DNA of 64,000 bases, taken from contig CP136062.1 in NCBI GenBank assembly GCA_032622095.1, forward strand, positions 197,659,887 through 197,723,886, written 5' to 3'. The stretch is from Siphonodentalium dalli. Its lineage: Eukaryota; Mollusca; Scaphopoda; Gadilida; Siphonodentaliidae. This document shows positions 54,772 to 64,000 of this stretch, piece by piece. Within the stretch, counting starts at the first letter, position 1. Each line of letters begins with the position of its first letter. Position numbers and translations under genes: made by a program. The notes under the pieces were generated by a model. It saw only the letters and a program-made list of their open reading frames with translations. It was not told the origin of the DNA and made no database searches.

Positions 54772-57740
54772 TTAGCAGGGTTACCCGGCGTTGCCCAGGT
54801 TAAAGTGATGTGAAACCCTCTGTGTATATTTGGTGGGAATAGAGAATACTCTTGCTCTCAAAGTGTTACACGTATTCTCCTAAATTGTATATCCAAATGG
54901 CATCACAAAACATGATTCTTACACATGGAATATAAGTAGTGGTTCACATTGTCAGGTCGGGGCGATTATCATTTTGTTTATCGCATTTAATCCGTCCCAC
55001 CAATAAAGAAGTATTTATTTATTTACAACTGCGTATACTTCAGACGCTATAGCATGAAACATGAACATCATACACACATTAGTTCGAAAAAATAATAGAC
55101 GACAATTGTGTTTTACATAGAGATGTATCAATCAATCAATCAATCTAGTTTATCATATCTTCATGAAGATACAGATGTTTTAAAGATATGTCCAGGTGCT
55201 CCTCTGTTCTGGTGCTATATACTGGCTAATCATGTTCAGTCTAAAGAATTGATGTTATGCAAGTATAGCAGCTACATGTGCTCGACACAGTGAGATTTTG
55301 AGTTGTTTATGTTAGGTTATGAGTCTGTTCTAAAAAATGAAAGAAATCCTCTGTATCGGGCAGATATACCCTTGTCAGATGTCAATATTGGAGGATCCTG
55401 AAAAGTGATGTGCTACGGACTGCGTTTTCCTTTATCTCAGAAGTAACCATATTTGACTGCACACTGTGACCACTATTTTTGAACAGGCCTGCTCTACATT
55501 TCCATATCTCTTGGCAATTGTAACTTTTTTGTGGAAACTATATTGAATAGACTCAATCGTGTTAAAATATATACATGAGCCATTCTAATATGCAATCCTC
55601 TGACGATTCAAGGTCCCTCAGTTTGAATGAATATATGTATCTCTTAAATAGATTGATATAAATATACTTTTAATGCTTTCTTCTATGTATCTGTGTTGCT
55701 AGATCATTATAGGAATGCCCTATAAATATGACAGTTGAGAAGATATAATTGTTCAAGTGACTTAATTCGGTCACCATTTGTCGAGATTGTGAAATTGGAC
55801 TGCCAAAACTCCTTATAACGACATGGAGATGGCCTGGAAGATGACTATATATAACTTTGTTGGATATCGGCGAAATGAACAATCTTATAAATGCTAGTGA
55901 ATCTCCTCTCGCCATCCATGACCCAAACGACCCCAAATGTGATTTAATTAGTCATATGATTAGAGAAGAACGTGCGTGAATTTGGTGGAATTAGTGCTAA
56001 ATATATGTGTGTCAACTTTGGTGCAACTCCCCTCATGCATGACTTGAGCCGCGCCATTTTTGTCACATTTAAACCACGTCTATTAGAATCATGCATGCGT
56101 TATATAATGGAGATGATTATATATAAGTTTGGTGGTAATCGGCAACTAAACAAATTCTTATCATAGTTATTACCCCCCCCCATCTCTCACCTAAACGGCA
56201 CCAATTTCGCGTCTTTAAATCACACGTTTATATTCCTCGTATCACGGAGAAGAATAATATATCAATTTGATCGAAATCGGTACTAAAAATAGCCCCTCCC
56301 CTGGCACCAACAACGTCACTTTAGAAAATTTTAACCCGCACCATTATCTTATTCGTGAAAAGTTACCGCCTTGGTGTCATCTAGATTGAACCCTTAAAGT
56401 TATATATAGAACACAGACAGATATTCGCAAATATTTGATTCATTGTATCATTTGAGAAGAACGTGTATGAGTTTGATGGTAATTGGCAATAAACATATTT
56501 TTATGGTTTTTGGTGACCCTCCCGTCCCCATTTCGGACTCAAGCGGTGCCACTTTTGACATCATTAAACCACACACTTAGACTTATAATAGAGATGAATA
56601 TATATAAAATTGATGAAAATTGGCGAGTATACAAATTCGTATTAAATGTAGGGCCACCATTGCATATCTTTCACCCAAAAGGCACCAATTGGGCGCATTT
56701 AAACCACATGATTAGATTATTCGCATCACGGAAAAGAATATGTATCAATCAGGTGGAAATCGGCGCTAAACATATTGTTTATCAATGTTTGTGTCCCTCT
56801 CACCCTCTAGGCACACCTGACTCGAATGGCCCCACTTTTGACATCTTTAAACCACACAATTAGACTCCTGATATCATGGAGATTATTATTTGTAAGTTTG
56901 GTGCTAATCCGCGACTGAACAATTTTTTATCAAATTTAGTGTGCACCCACCCACCCCAACTCTCACCAAAGCAGCACCAATATGACGTCTTTAAAATCAC
57001 ACGATTACATTCCTCATATCATGGATAAAAAATGTGTATCAATTTGGTGGAAATTGGCGCTAACAAATATTTTGTATCAAGTTTGGTGCCCCTCTCCCTT
57101 TCAGTGCACCCTGACTCGAATGACGCAACTTTTGACAGCTTAAGCCACGTCATTAGACACCTCATACCATGGGGATGAATTTGTATAAGTTTCGTGGCAA
57201 TCGGCGACTAAACCAATTCTTATCATATTTAGTAACCACACACCGCTTCACCCCCAAATCTCTCATCCCAACGACACCAATTTGGCGTCTTTAAATCACA
57301 CAATAAGATTCCTTGTATCATGGAGAAGATCTCAGAAGAATGTGCATCAACTTGGTGGAATTCGGCGCTAAAATTATTTTGATCAATTTTGGTGACCCTC
57401 TCCCCTTCCGGGCATCCCTGACGCGAACGGTGCGACTTTAGACATATTTAAACCACACCATTAGATTCCTCATATTATGGGGATGATTATACATAAGTTT
57501 GGTGGCAATCGGCGACAATTTTTTTCCTGCCCCTCCCCCTTTTCTGCCACTGACAACAACGGCGTCACTTTAGAAAATTCTAACCCTCGCCATTATCTTT
57601 CTCGTAAAAAGTTACCCCTATTAGACCCCTTTGTGCCATCTATGTGGTCCCCTGTGATTTTCTATAGAACACAGACAGACAGACAGACATACAGACAGAC
57701 AGACAGACAGACATTCGCAAATATGGATATAGCTAGAAGA
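54772..57740 (-). mobile_element. Helitron-like element or composite, with ~180-bp internal repeats
   Basis: On the minus strand the interval ends CCTGGGCAACGCCGGGTAAC then CCTGCTAA|T, a GC hairpin plus CTRR, and begins near 57740 with A|TCTTCTAGC, TATATCC, ATATTTGCGAATGTCTG and GTCTGTCTG. That is the same layout as the + strand units at 25.2 kb. Between 55960 and 57640 a ~180-bp unit is iterated, with GGTGGAAATCGGCGCTAAA, ATAAGTTTGGTGGCAATCGG and ACCACAC(C/A)ATTAGA. A second 5'-like end (ACAGACAGATATTCGCAAAT) sits at about 56410, so two nested or tandem copies may be present. About 54830-55670 looks unrelated. No Rep/helicase was seen. Confidence 0.5.
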
Positions 57741-57744
57741 TGAC

Positions 57745-58290
57745 GCAGGCCAAATTTTATTTTATTTTACTTTATAGAAATAACATTTTTGTTCTCTTCT
57801 TGATAAATTTAGAAATATACAAAAGAATCTCTTGATACTTCGTGTGTGGCTCATCGTTGAGAACACACAGGACATCGTCTATTTGCAGTCAAATTTTGCC
57901 AGAATTTCAATTTTGTATTCTTAAAAGAGCCAACGTCCTAAAAAGTCACCTCGATTCGGGGGACGTGGGGTCTGCGACCTGTTTGGTGTTGCATAACACT
58001 TCCATTATGTTGGCAGGATTAACGATGTCTAATAATAAACGAAGCATAATGTCTGGTGAATATAACATTCGTAGAACTGCTTGCCGGTTCTGGGAGATTT
58101 TAATCTCGTAATAACGTGAGACATAAGCTCCATTATGTGATAGGACGACTAAATATCTCGTCTAACCGATGAAATAAAGATATAACATAATTGTTTTGAA
58201 TAATTTTTCCATTTCTGTTGCTTTGAAATAAACTTTGGCTGAAGTGTATAATTTTAAGATAATATTTTAGCGCAAATACCAGAATCACAA
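57745..58290. other. Intergenic sequence, no recognised feature
   Basis: One + strand frame of 89 codons (57842-58111) has no recognisable domain. The rest is AT-rich. Confidence 0.3.
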
Positions 58291-58293
58291 TGT

Positions 58294-58478
58294 AAGATAA
58301 GACGATCTATTGCAATTCACCAGGAGGCAGTAGTAGATACCAGTTTATATATGATAAGATAAGACGATCTATTGCAATTCACCAGGAGGCAGTAGTAGAT
58401 ACCAGTTTATATATGATAAGATAAGACGATCTATTGCAATTCACCAGGAGGCAGTAGTAGATACCAGTTTATATATGA
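58294..58478 (+). repeat. 62-bp minisatellite, 3 copies
   Basis: GACGATCTATTGCAATTCAC begins at 58301, 58363 and 58425. Units are identical by eye. It is preceded by unrelated sequence and followed by an A-rich stretch. It is non-coding. Confidence 0.95.
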
Positions 58479-58479
58479 A

Positions 58480-58990
58480 AAACATATTAAAATAAAATAC
58501 ACGTAATATGCTTATATAGGATGTATATATATAGTCTTAGTCCCCACCCGCCTAGGCAAAAACTCCCCATTTCAAAACACATCCCAATTGTTGAGACCGG
58601 GGTAATTATAACTACTGTTCCCCTGCATTATTCGATGTGGGTGACAAAATGGGAATGGGCGTGCCTTCACCCAGCGGGATTGAGATGTATAAATATTATG
58701 TTATTATGGCTGTGGCATGAGTATACGATTATATAGCCACTAAATAGTTTCCTGCTATTGCACATATATGTATATATATATTTTGCATGTTCTGTGTTAA
58801 ATCATAGCTTTCGCAATAAACTGATTGATCGTATTGATGTATATATATAGTCTTAGTAGAAGATAAATGTAAATTAATACTTTCAATGTTTATTTCCCCA
58901 TATTTCAATTATGTCTTTTCAGAAAGAATAACCGGATCACGTTGCAAACGGAATTGATTATTAATTTGTCCTCGTTCTTCGTTATGTAGA
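58480..58990. other. AT-rich intergenic sequence
   Basis: GATGTATATATATAGTCTTAG occurs twice in part (58519-58539 and 58836-58856). No gene or defined element was seen; ORF 58521-58736 has no domain. Confidence 0.35.
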
Positions 58991-58992
58991 TG

Positions 58993-59434
58993 AAAGGTAC
59001 TCAATCCGATTCGATGGCCCCCATATCATCACATTCCAACAACAACAACATTTTTTGAAATGACGCTTCAGTTATCAGAATCTAATAATTGCACAAAAAT
59101 AATGAAAAGCACAATCAACTAGAGTATAAATTGCACAAAACCTGTTATTTATCAACATTTTGTTCAACGAAATTTTGCCGCTTTGGCAAATATCTGACAC
59201 AAAAAAGCCACTTCATTTTAGTGTTATCCATCTTTACCCGCAATTTTGTCAAAGAAATTCTTCTCGTTGACTGTCTATTGGGCCACTTGAAAATTAAAAT
59301 AATAGATTTCAAACATCGATATCTGATCACTCTGAGCTGTGATGGGTGGGTTCCTCGACTCGAGTCAAATATCTTTTACCCCCGAAGCCAAGGAAATAGT
59401 AATTTGCGAGCGTTAATTCGGATTGAGTACCTTT
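58993..59434. mobile_element. 442-bp TIR MITE (AAAGGTACTCAATCCGA ends), copy 2
   Basis: It has the same 5' end, AAAGGTACTCAATCCGA, as the element at 12261, and ends with TCGGATTGAGTACCTTT. The right subterminal TTCCTCGACTCGAGTCAAAT is also shared. The interior is diverged. In both copies the following bases are AATT. ORF 59089-59436 (+, 115 codons) runs through most of the element but is not kept in the other copy. Confidence 0.7.
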
Positions 59435-59754
59435 AATTGATCATCATCACTCATGATTTTTAGCAATATCAAACAATTTTTTCAAGAGTCAGTTTACGTA
59501 CTGAATTCCATCGTAAACGATTTTTCGGTTTCAACTTAATATTCATCACACAGTTGACAAATGTCGTTTTTTGTTTGTGGTTGCGTGTGTTGACCCTTTT
59601 ATATAGCTCAAATATGATTTCTAACACGTGCTTACAATTCCTGATGTTACTGCAGGCAGTTTATTCAGATATGATTACACATCTGTGTTCTCTGGGTCCT
59701 AGATTCTGATTGGACTAGTCCTAACAACGCCTTAGTTACTTGTAAATGTAATAC
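59435..59754. other. Intergenic spacer
   Basis: No feature is recognised between the MITE and the LINE remnant. Confidence 0.35.
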
Positions 59755-61432
59755 TGGATACTCCCAACTCGGAAGCCCATATTTCGCAACCATACAGCAA
59801 ACTATACATTATTAATTTGTCAAGCAACTTACATGTAGTACTGAGAGACAATTATATATGAACAGCAAAGCCTTAGAAGCTCTCCCACCCATGTTTTCTA
59901 CATTTAATTTACCGTCAGAACTGAAGACTAGACCTAAGTATTTATATTCGTTTTAAGACGATTTCTCATTGATAAACCCTTCAACTCTCATCCGTGTTGT
60001 GAATACTCATTATTCACCTATGGCAGCCATCTTAAATATAACTGTAACGTTATATTACAGGGGTGGCAGGAAGACAGCCTGTATTGGCCATGCAACCGCT
60101 GCACATGTAAATATGTGTACATATATGTACCACTGTATTGTATAAATGTGCAAGTAAACATTCAAACATTAGACCCTGTCTAGCAACTTATTGTTGGTAT
60201 AACATTTATTGTCTATATTTAACTTCCGCTTGTTTGGTTTGAATATCATGAAATATATTTTGGCTGTACTAACCGTTAGGTTATTATGATAACTAGAGTG
60301 TTCCAATTTATTCAAATAATTTTGCAAACAATCAGGCGTTTTAGAAAGTAAACTAGATGATGGGCGAAAAGAAATGCGTAACCGTGTGATTGTTCGAAGG
60401 GCACCATTTATTTAACTTCCCGCCAATATCGTCTATGAATATTTTGAAAAGAGAGTGTGATAAGGAAACCAATACCTTATTCATATTTTCGACAAGAAAG
60501 CTGGACCTAAATCATGCATGCTGAGGTTTTAACGGAATAATAACTTATAAATAGACCGCATAATCACGACTGTCGATCCGTTAATGTCATACCTCGAAGT
60601 GTTCGTAATAAAATAGAAATATCAACAGAATCGAACGCTTTCCTGAAGTCTACAATTGCAGTATACAGAGGTTATTTCACCTCCATATGTACTTCTTCTT
60701 ATACACTAACGTACACAGGATGAAGATGTCGTCGACTTATTGCGAATTTTTCTAAATCCGAATTGATTATCTCTTATTAGTTTCTTTTTTTAAAAATAAT
60801 TGTCTATTCGTTTTATTGAATCATTTTCCAAAATTTCTACTCAGAGAAATTGGTCTGTAATTGTTTGGATCATGTCTGTTTGGCTTCTTGTACAATGTTT
60901 TGATAAATAAATGACTCCATCATAACGGGTATTGTCTGGACTTCAATACACGGTTAAAAAGTCTACTAACAACGGAATAATTGTCTGTAGTAATTCTTTT
61001 CGAATGTTATCATAACCCGTCGCTTTTCTGTGTTTTTTAATTGCCCGAGTGCATCAAGTACTTCGACTGCAGTTATGTCACTATCGTTGATGTTTTCCAG
61101 TGATTCATTGTCTTTTGGTACTTGACATTCAAAGTGCGTTTCATGGGTATCGCAACAGAGTAATTGCTCGTAGAAATCGACCAAATCATCAGGGTGAAGA
61201 TCAATTATTTACAACGTTGATCAAACCATATTCATTTCGTTGTTGCTTCTGATGTTTTATTCTTGCTACTTTTGTCGTAGCTTGTTTGATCAATTTGAAT
61301 ATTTCACGCATATGCTGCATTTTCAGTTGCGTTTGAATTATCCTGATAGGTTCTTAGTCTGAAATCCATGAGAATCTGCATATGTGGCTCATATATCGTC
61401 ATCTTTGTTTTATCAGAACGATCGTCGCACCA
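59755..61432 (-). pseudogene. Decayed minus-strand LINE ORF2, cut by a MITE
   Basis: Translating the minus strand in several frames gives, in order, RLRTYQDNSNAT (from about 61350), EVLDALGQLKN (about 61040), PNNYRPISLS (about 60843-60868), AIVDFRKAFDSVD (60629-60675, an RT catalytic block) and KYLGLVFSSDGKLN (about 59900). These are hallmarks of non-LTR reverse transcriptase and its C-terminal region. Frequent frameshifts and stops make it dead. A 72-codon open piece at 60966-61184 is the best preserved. The upstream (5') end is truncated at the TTAA MITE starting at 61440, beyond which I could not recover endonuclease text. Confidence 0.8.
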
Positions 61433-61443
61433 ATGCACCTTAA

Positions 61444-61809
61444 AGACATAGTATGGACTTGTTCAGGTGCGTGGAATTGATAAGTGAGTACTCAGGCGCT
61501 ATGCTAACCTGGAGAATGTAGCATTCTACCAACATCGCCGGAAATTTCAAAGAAAGACTATACCACTCCATAGAAAATACCGTCTGAACTAGGCTCAATT
61601 GTAATTATTTACATCTTGATTCGGGACGCAAATATCGGCTATAAGCTAACACAAATGATTTCGTCATCGAGAGTAATTGCATTTAATTAATATATAAGAA
61701 TGACGGTGTGTGTTGTCAATTTGGATTAATATTCGTAAAAAATAACTGATTTTAGCAAGATTATTCTCAATTCATATTTTATCACCCTAGTGGAGTGTTT
61801 CACGTCACT
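61444..61809 (+). mobile_element. TTAA-flanked MITE family M3, copy 2
   Basis: TTAA lies at 61440-61443 and 61810-61813. It begins AGACATAGTATGGACTTGTT and ends GTGTTTCACGTCACT. It is the best match to the copy at 42438-42824 along its whole length, with substitutions throughout. It abuts the 5' edge of the LINE remnant, so it probably inserted into it. Confidence 0.65.
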
Positions 61810-61973
61810 TTAACGGTTCGAGCAGTCTAGTTTTGTTTTAGTTTTTGTGTTTCGAATTTACAAACTCTGCACAAAGAGTTGACTGTGATCTGAAAATTAT
61901 GTTGGGTTTTTCGCACAAAAGCAGGTAACGTCAGATGAATATTTTATATTTTTTATTACATGTATATCATCTA

Positions 61974-63330
61974 CTAGCAGGGTTTCGAGGCATAGCCAGG
62001 GTCAAACAGTAGCATGGAAGTTGCCAGTTAAGTGCTTGTAAACCACACCATTATCACCGAGATGACTATATATATTATTTGGAACCCATCCCCGATCACA
62101 CCAGGCTGGCAGGCATGTACGAGTGCGTCTTTTAACAACATCACAACATTTAATTGCCCATATCATGGCGATGACTATCTATAGGTTTGCCACCAGGGGC
62201 GTATAGTTATAGTTGATGCATGGGATAACTGTTGACAGTTACTGCCAACTCAAGAATGACTCTGGCTTGTCGCTAAAAGCTATACACGTATTGCAACGTG
62301 GATGCTATTTGGTCGGGCTCTGACACCAGCAATCAAAGTCCGCGCCTTGTTTATACTTGTTTATATTTGTTTATACTTGTTTATACTTCACATCGTTTCG
62401 CGCGAATAAGTATTTTTCCATTTCCGGACCTGACTGTGACATGGGATTAATTATACTATAGTTCCATAACTTAGGCAATTTAAACTGTATCATTTTATAA
62501 ATACGTCGCATCATGGAGATGACTATAGATGAATATAGTAATGTTTGGAGACGTCGGCCATACTTTTTAGCAATGTTGGTGCCCCTTACCCGACCTCCAT
62601 TTCTGACTTGGATGGCACCTCGTTTTTGGGAACTTTAAACCACACCATTTGATTCATCGTACCGACAACACGCCTATACAAGTTAGTACAAAAACGATTT
62701 TTATAAATATTTTGCTCCCCTCCCCGATTCACAATCCTGACCCGCATGGTGCCAATTTGGAAAATGTAACATGTTTCTTAGATGTCTTTATATAATCTTT
62801 GAGAAAAATAGGGATAAAATTTTGTATCAATCTTAGTGCTGCCCCTACACCCCATCCCTGTGTTCGACAGATACAAATTTGAGTCATACTATAGGTTCCT
62901 TGTACAATGGAGATAACTACATGTTTGGTCAAAATCAGCGACAACGTGTTTTTATCAATTTGTGTGACCCTTCCCCCACCCATATCCCTGATGTGAATGA
63001 TGCAACTTATAGGTATATTTGAGAAGATATAAGTGTTCAAGTGACTTAATTCGGACACCATTTTTCGAGGTTGTGAAATATTCTTGAAACTAATATGTTC
63101 GTGACGTTTCTGAAGAATCCACGATTAGTTATTGTGAGATCTCATTAGTCCAATGATTGCTGATATATTTGGAAAATAATAAAAACCGAATGTTCAAATT
63201 TTATTGCAAATTATGACGATCCTGACGGCCGCTCTGCCAACTTTGAACCATATCATTAGACTCATGGGGATGCCTACATTTATATATCATTTTGGTAATA
63301 ATTGGTAGTAAAATGTTTTATCCCGGAATT
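61974..63330 (-). mobile_element. Helitron-like repeat, second locus, 3' portion
   Basis: The minus strand ends GACCCTGGCTATGCCTCGAA then ACCCTGCTAG|T, comparable with the 3' end at 54772. The body carries GATGACTATATATA and ACCACACCATT(A/T)GA units like those at 56-57.6 kb. The segment GTTCAAGTGACTTAATTCGG (63033-63052) is shared with 55751-55770. I found no 5' end (no ACAGACAG run), so the copy is incomplete. Confidence 0.5.
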
Positions 63331-63357
63331 CTTGTGCCCGCTTGTCCCATATCCTGA

Positions 63358-63619
63358 AGCAAATCGACGGTACCACTCCATAGAAAACATCGTCTGAGCT
63401 ACGCTCAAATGTAAATATTTACTACTCGATTCGGGGCGCATCTATCGGCTATAAACTAACGAAAACGATATCGCCATCGAGAGTCACAGCATTTAATTAA
63501 TATATAAGAATGACGGTCTATGTTGTCAATTTGGATATAATTTTTGTATAAAGTATTACTTTGAACAAGATTACTCTACATTTATATGTAATCACCATAC
63601 CGGAGTGTTTCACATCACT
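63358..63619 (+). mobile_element. MITE family M3, copy 3 (5' truncated)
   Basis: It starts at GAAGCAAATCGACGGTACCA, missing the left quarter of the other copies, and ends GTGTTTCACATCACT then TTAA (63620-63623). It matches the body of the element at 42438-42824 closely. Confidence 0.6.
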
Positions 63620-63723
63620 TTAAAAACAGGAAAGAGTGCAACAATGTTTGAACGGATATGGTTAGCTCATAGGCTCCAAATAATACTTTCAGTCAAACGT
63701 TTAGATTGAACTGGCTATCAGAT

Positions 63724-63800
63724 GGAAATGTTCAGACCAGTTGGTATATCGAAATGTGCAGACCAGTTGGTATATCGAAATGTGCAGACCAGTTGGAAAG
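63724..63800 (+). repeat. 26-bp minisatellite, about 3 copies
   Basis: GAAATGTGCAGACCAGTTGG plus TATATC is repeated; the first copy has TTC in place of GTGC. The window ends 200 bp later with a short duplication of TTTCCGGAAATTTATT. Confidence 0.85.
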
Positions 63801-64000
63801 CTTGAGGTATCAATTCCAGCTCCAAGAATTAAATTGAAGTTTCCTCGAGTTGAGAAATGTGTTGTTTAAGTGGGGTTACAGTTTGGAAATATAACATGGA
63901 CGCTGTCCGGAAATTTATTTCCGGAAATTTATTTTAGCCCATTATTTGGCCATTTCTTGGTTTATTTGGCCATTGTTCAGAAACTTTGGTCAAATTAAAA

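Overview
This 64 kb window looks like intergenic, repeat-dominated DNA from an invertebrate animal. It is AT-rich, has no operon-like packing, rRNA or functional tRNA, and I could not support a single complete host protein gene. The repeat types (tRNA-headed SINEs with an A-box and B-box, several non-LTR retrotransposon clades, rolling-circle Helitron-like units, many TIR MITEs and complex satellites) suggest a lophotrochozoan, perhaps a mollusc. That assignment is inference from repeat style and is not proven.

Layout. 1.2-3.4 kb is a dense array of short palindromes centred on CTTAAG, organised inside nested TIR elements; a second locus of the same family lies at 44.3-46.15 kb. 4.4-7.3 kb and 14.8-16.04 kb are two blocks of one GC-rich satellite made of two unit types. 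Between them, two divergent inverted arms of another repeat (7.3-8.3 and 13.66-14.8 kb) face each other. 16.25-21.5 kb holds a TA microsatellite, a CACG-rich tandem block and two 5'-truncated LINEs on the + strand. 22.4-25.0 kb has hairpins and a tandem duplication. 25.2-27.67 kb is a head-to-tail array of four Helitron-like units, with a solo copy at 32.17-32.81 kb that shows a clean A|T insertion site. SINEs with target-site duplications follow at 27.7 kb (-) and 35.3 kb (+).

29.9-42.8 kb is a nest of foldback elements: TTAA-flanked piggyBac-like MITEs carrying long palindromes, a 0.7 kb hairpin-ended element present twice in opposite orientation (once inside a MITE), a 465-bp-arm inverted repeat, and a TA-flanked MITE that is almost one palindrome. 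48.4-53.9 kb adds another TA-flanked MITE, a 7 x 50 bp minisatellite, a TTAA-flanked foldback element, a direct segmental duplication with a conserved short ORF and TATA-like box, a 15 x 45 bp minisatellite and a third piggyBac-like MITE. 54.2-57.7 kb and 61.97-63.3 kb are minus-strand Helitron-like repeats; 59.75-61.43 kb is a decayed minus-strand LINE cut off by a TTAA-flanked MITE.

The elements do not form a pathway. What links them is mutual nesting, tandem amplification and a marked excess of palindromic or inverted structure. The most unusual items are the CTTAAG palindrome arrays with symmetric variants, the tandem Helitron-like array dense in TCAAGGTCA motifs, and the MITE family with a perfect 40-bp-arm palindrome cassette of variable copy number. 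Coordinates and similarities were judged by eye and no alignment or database search was run.
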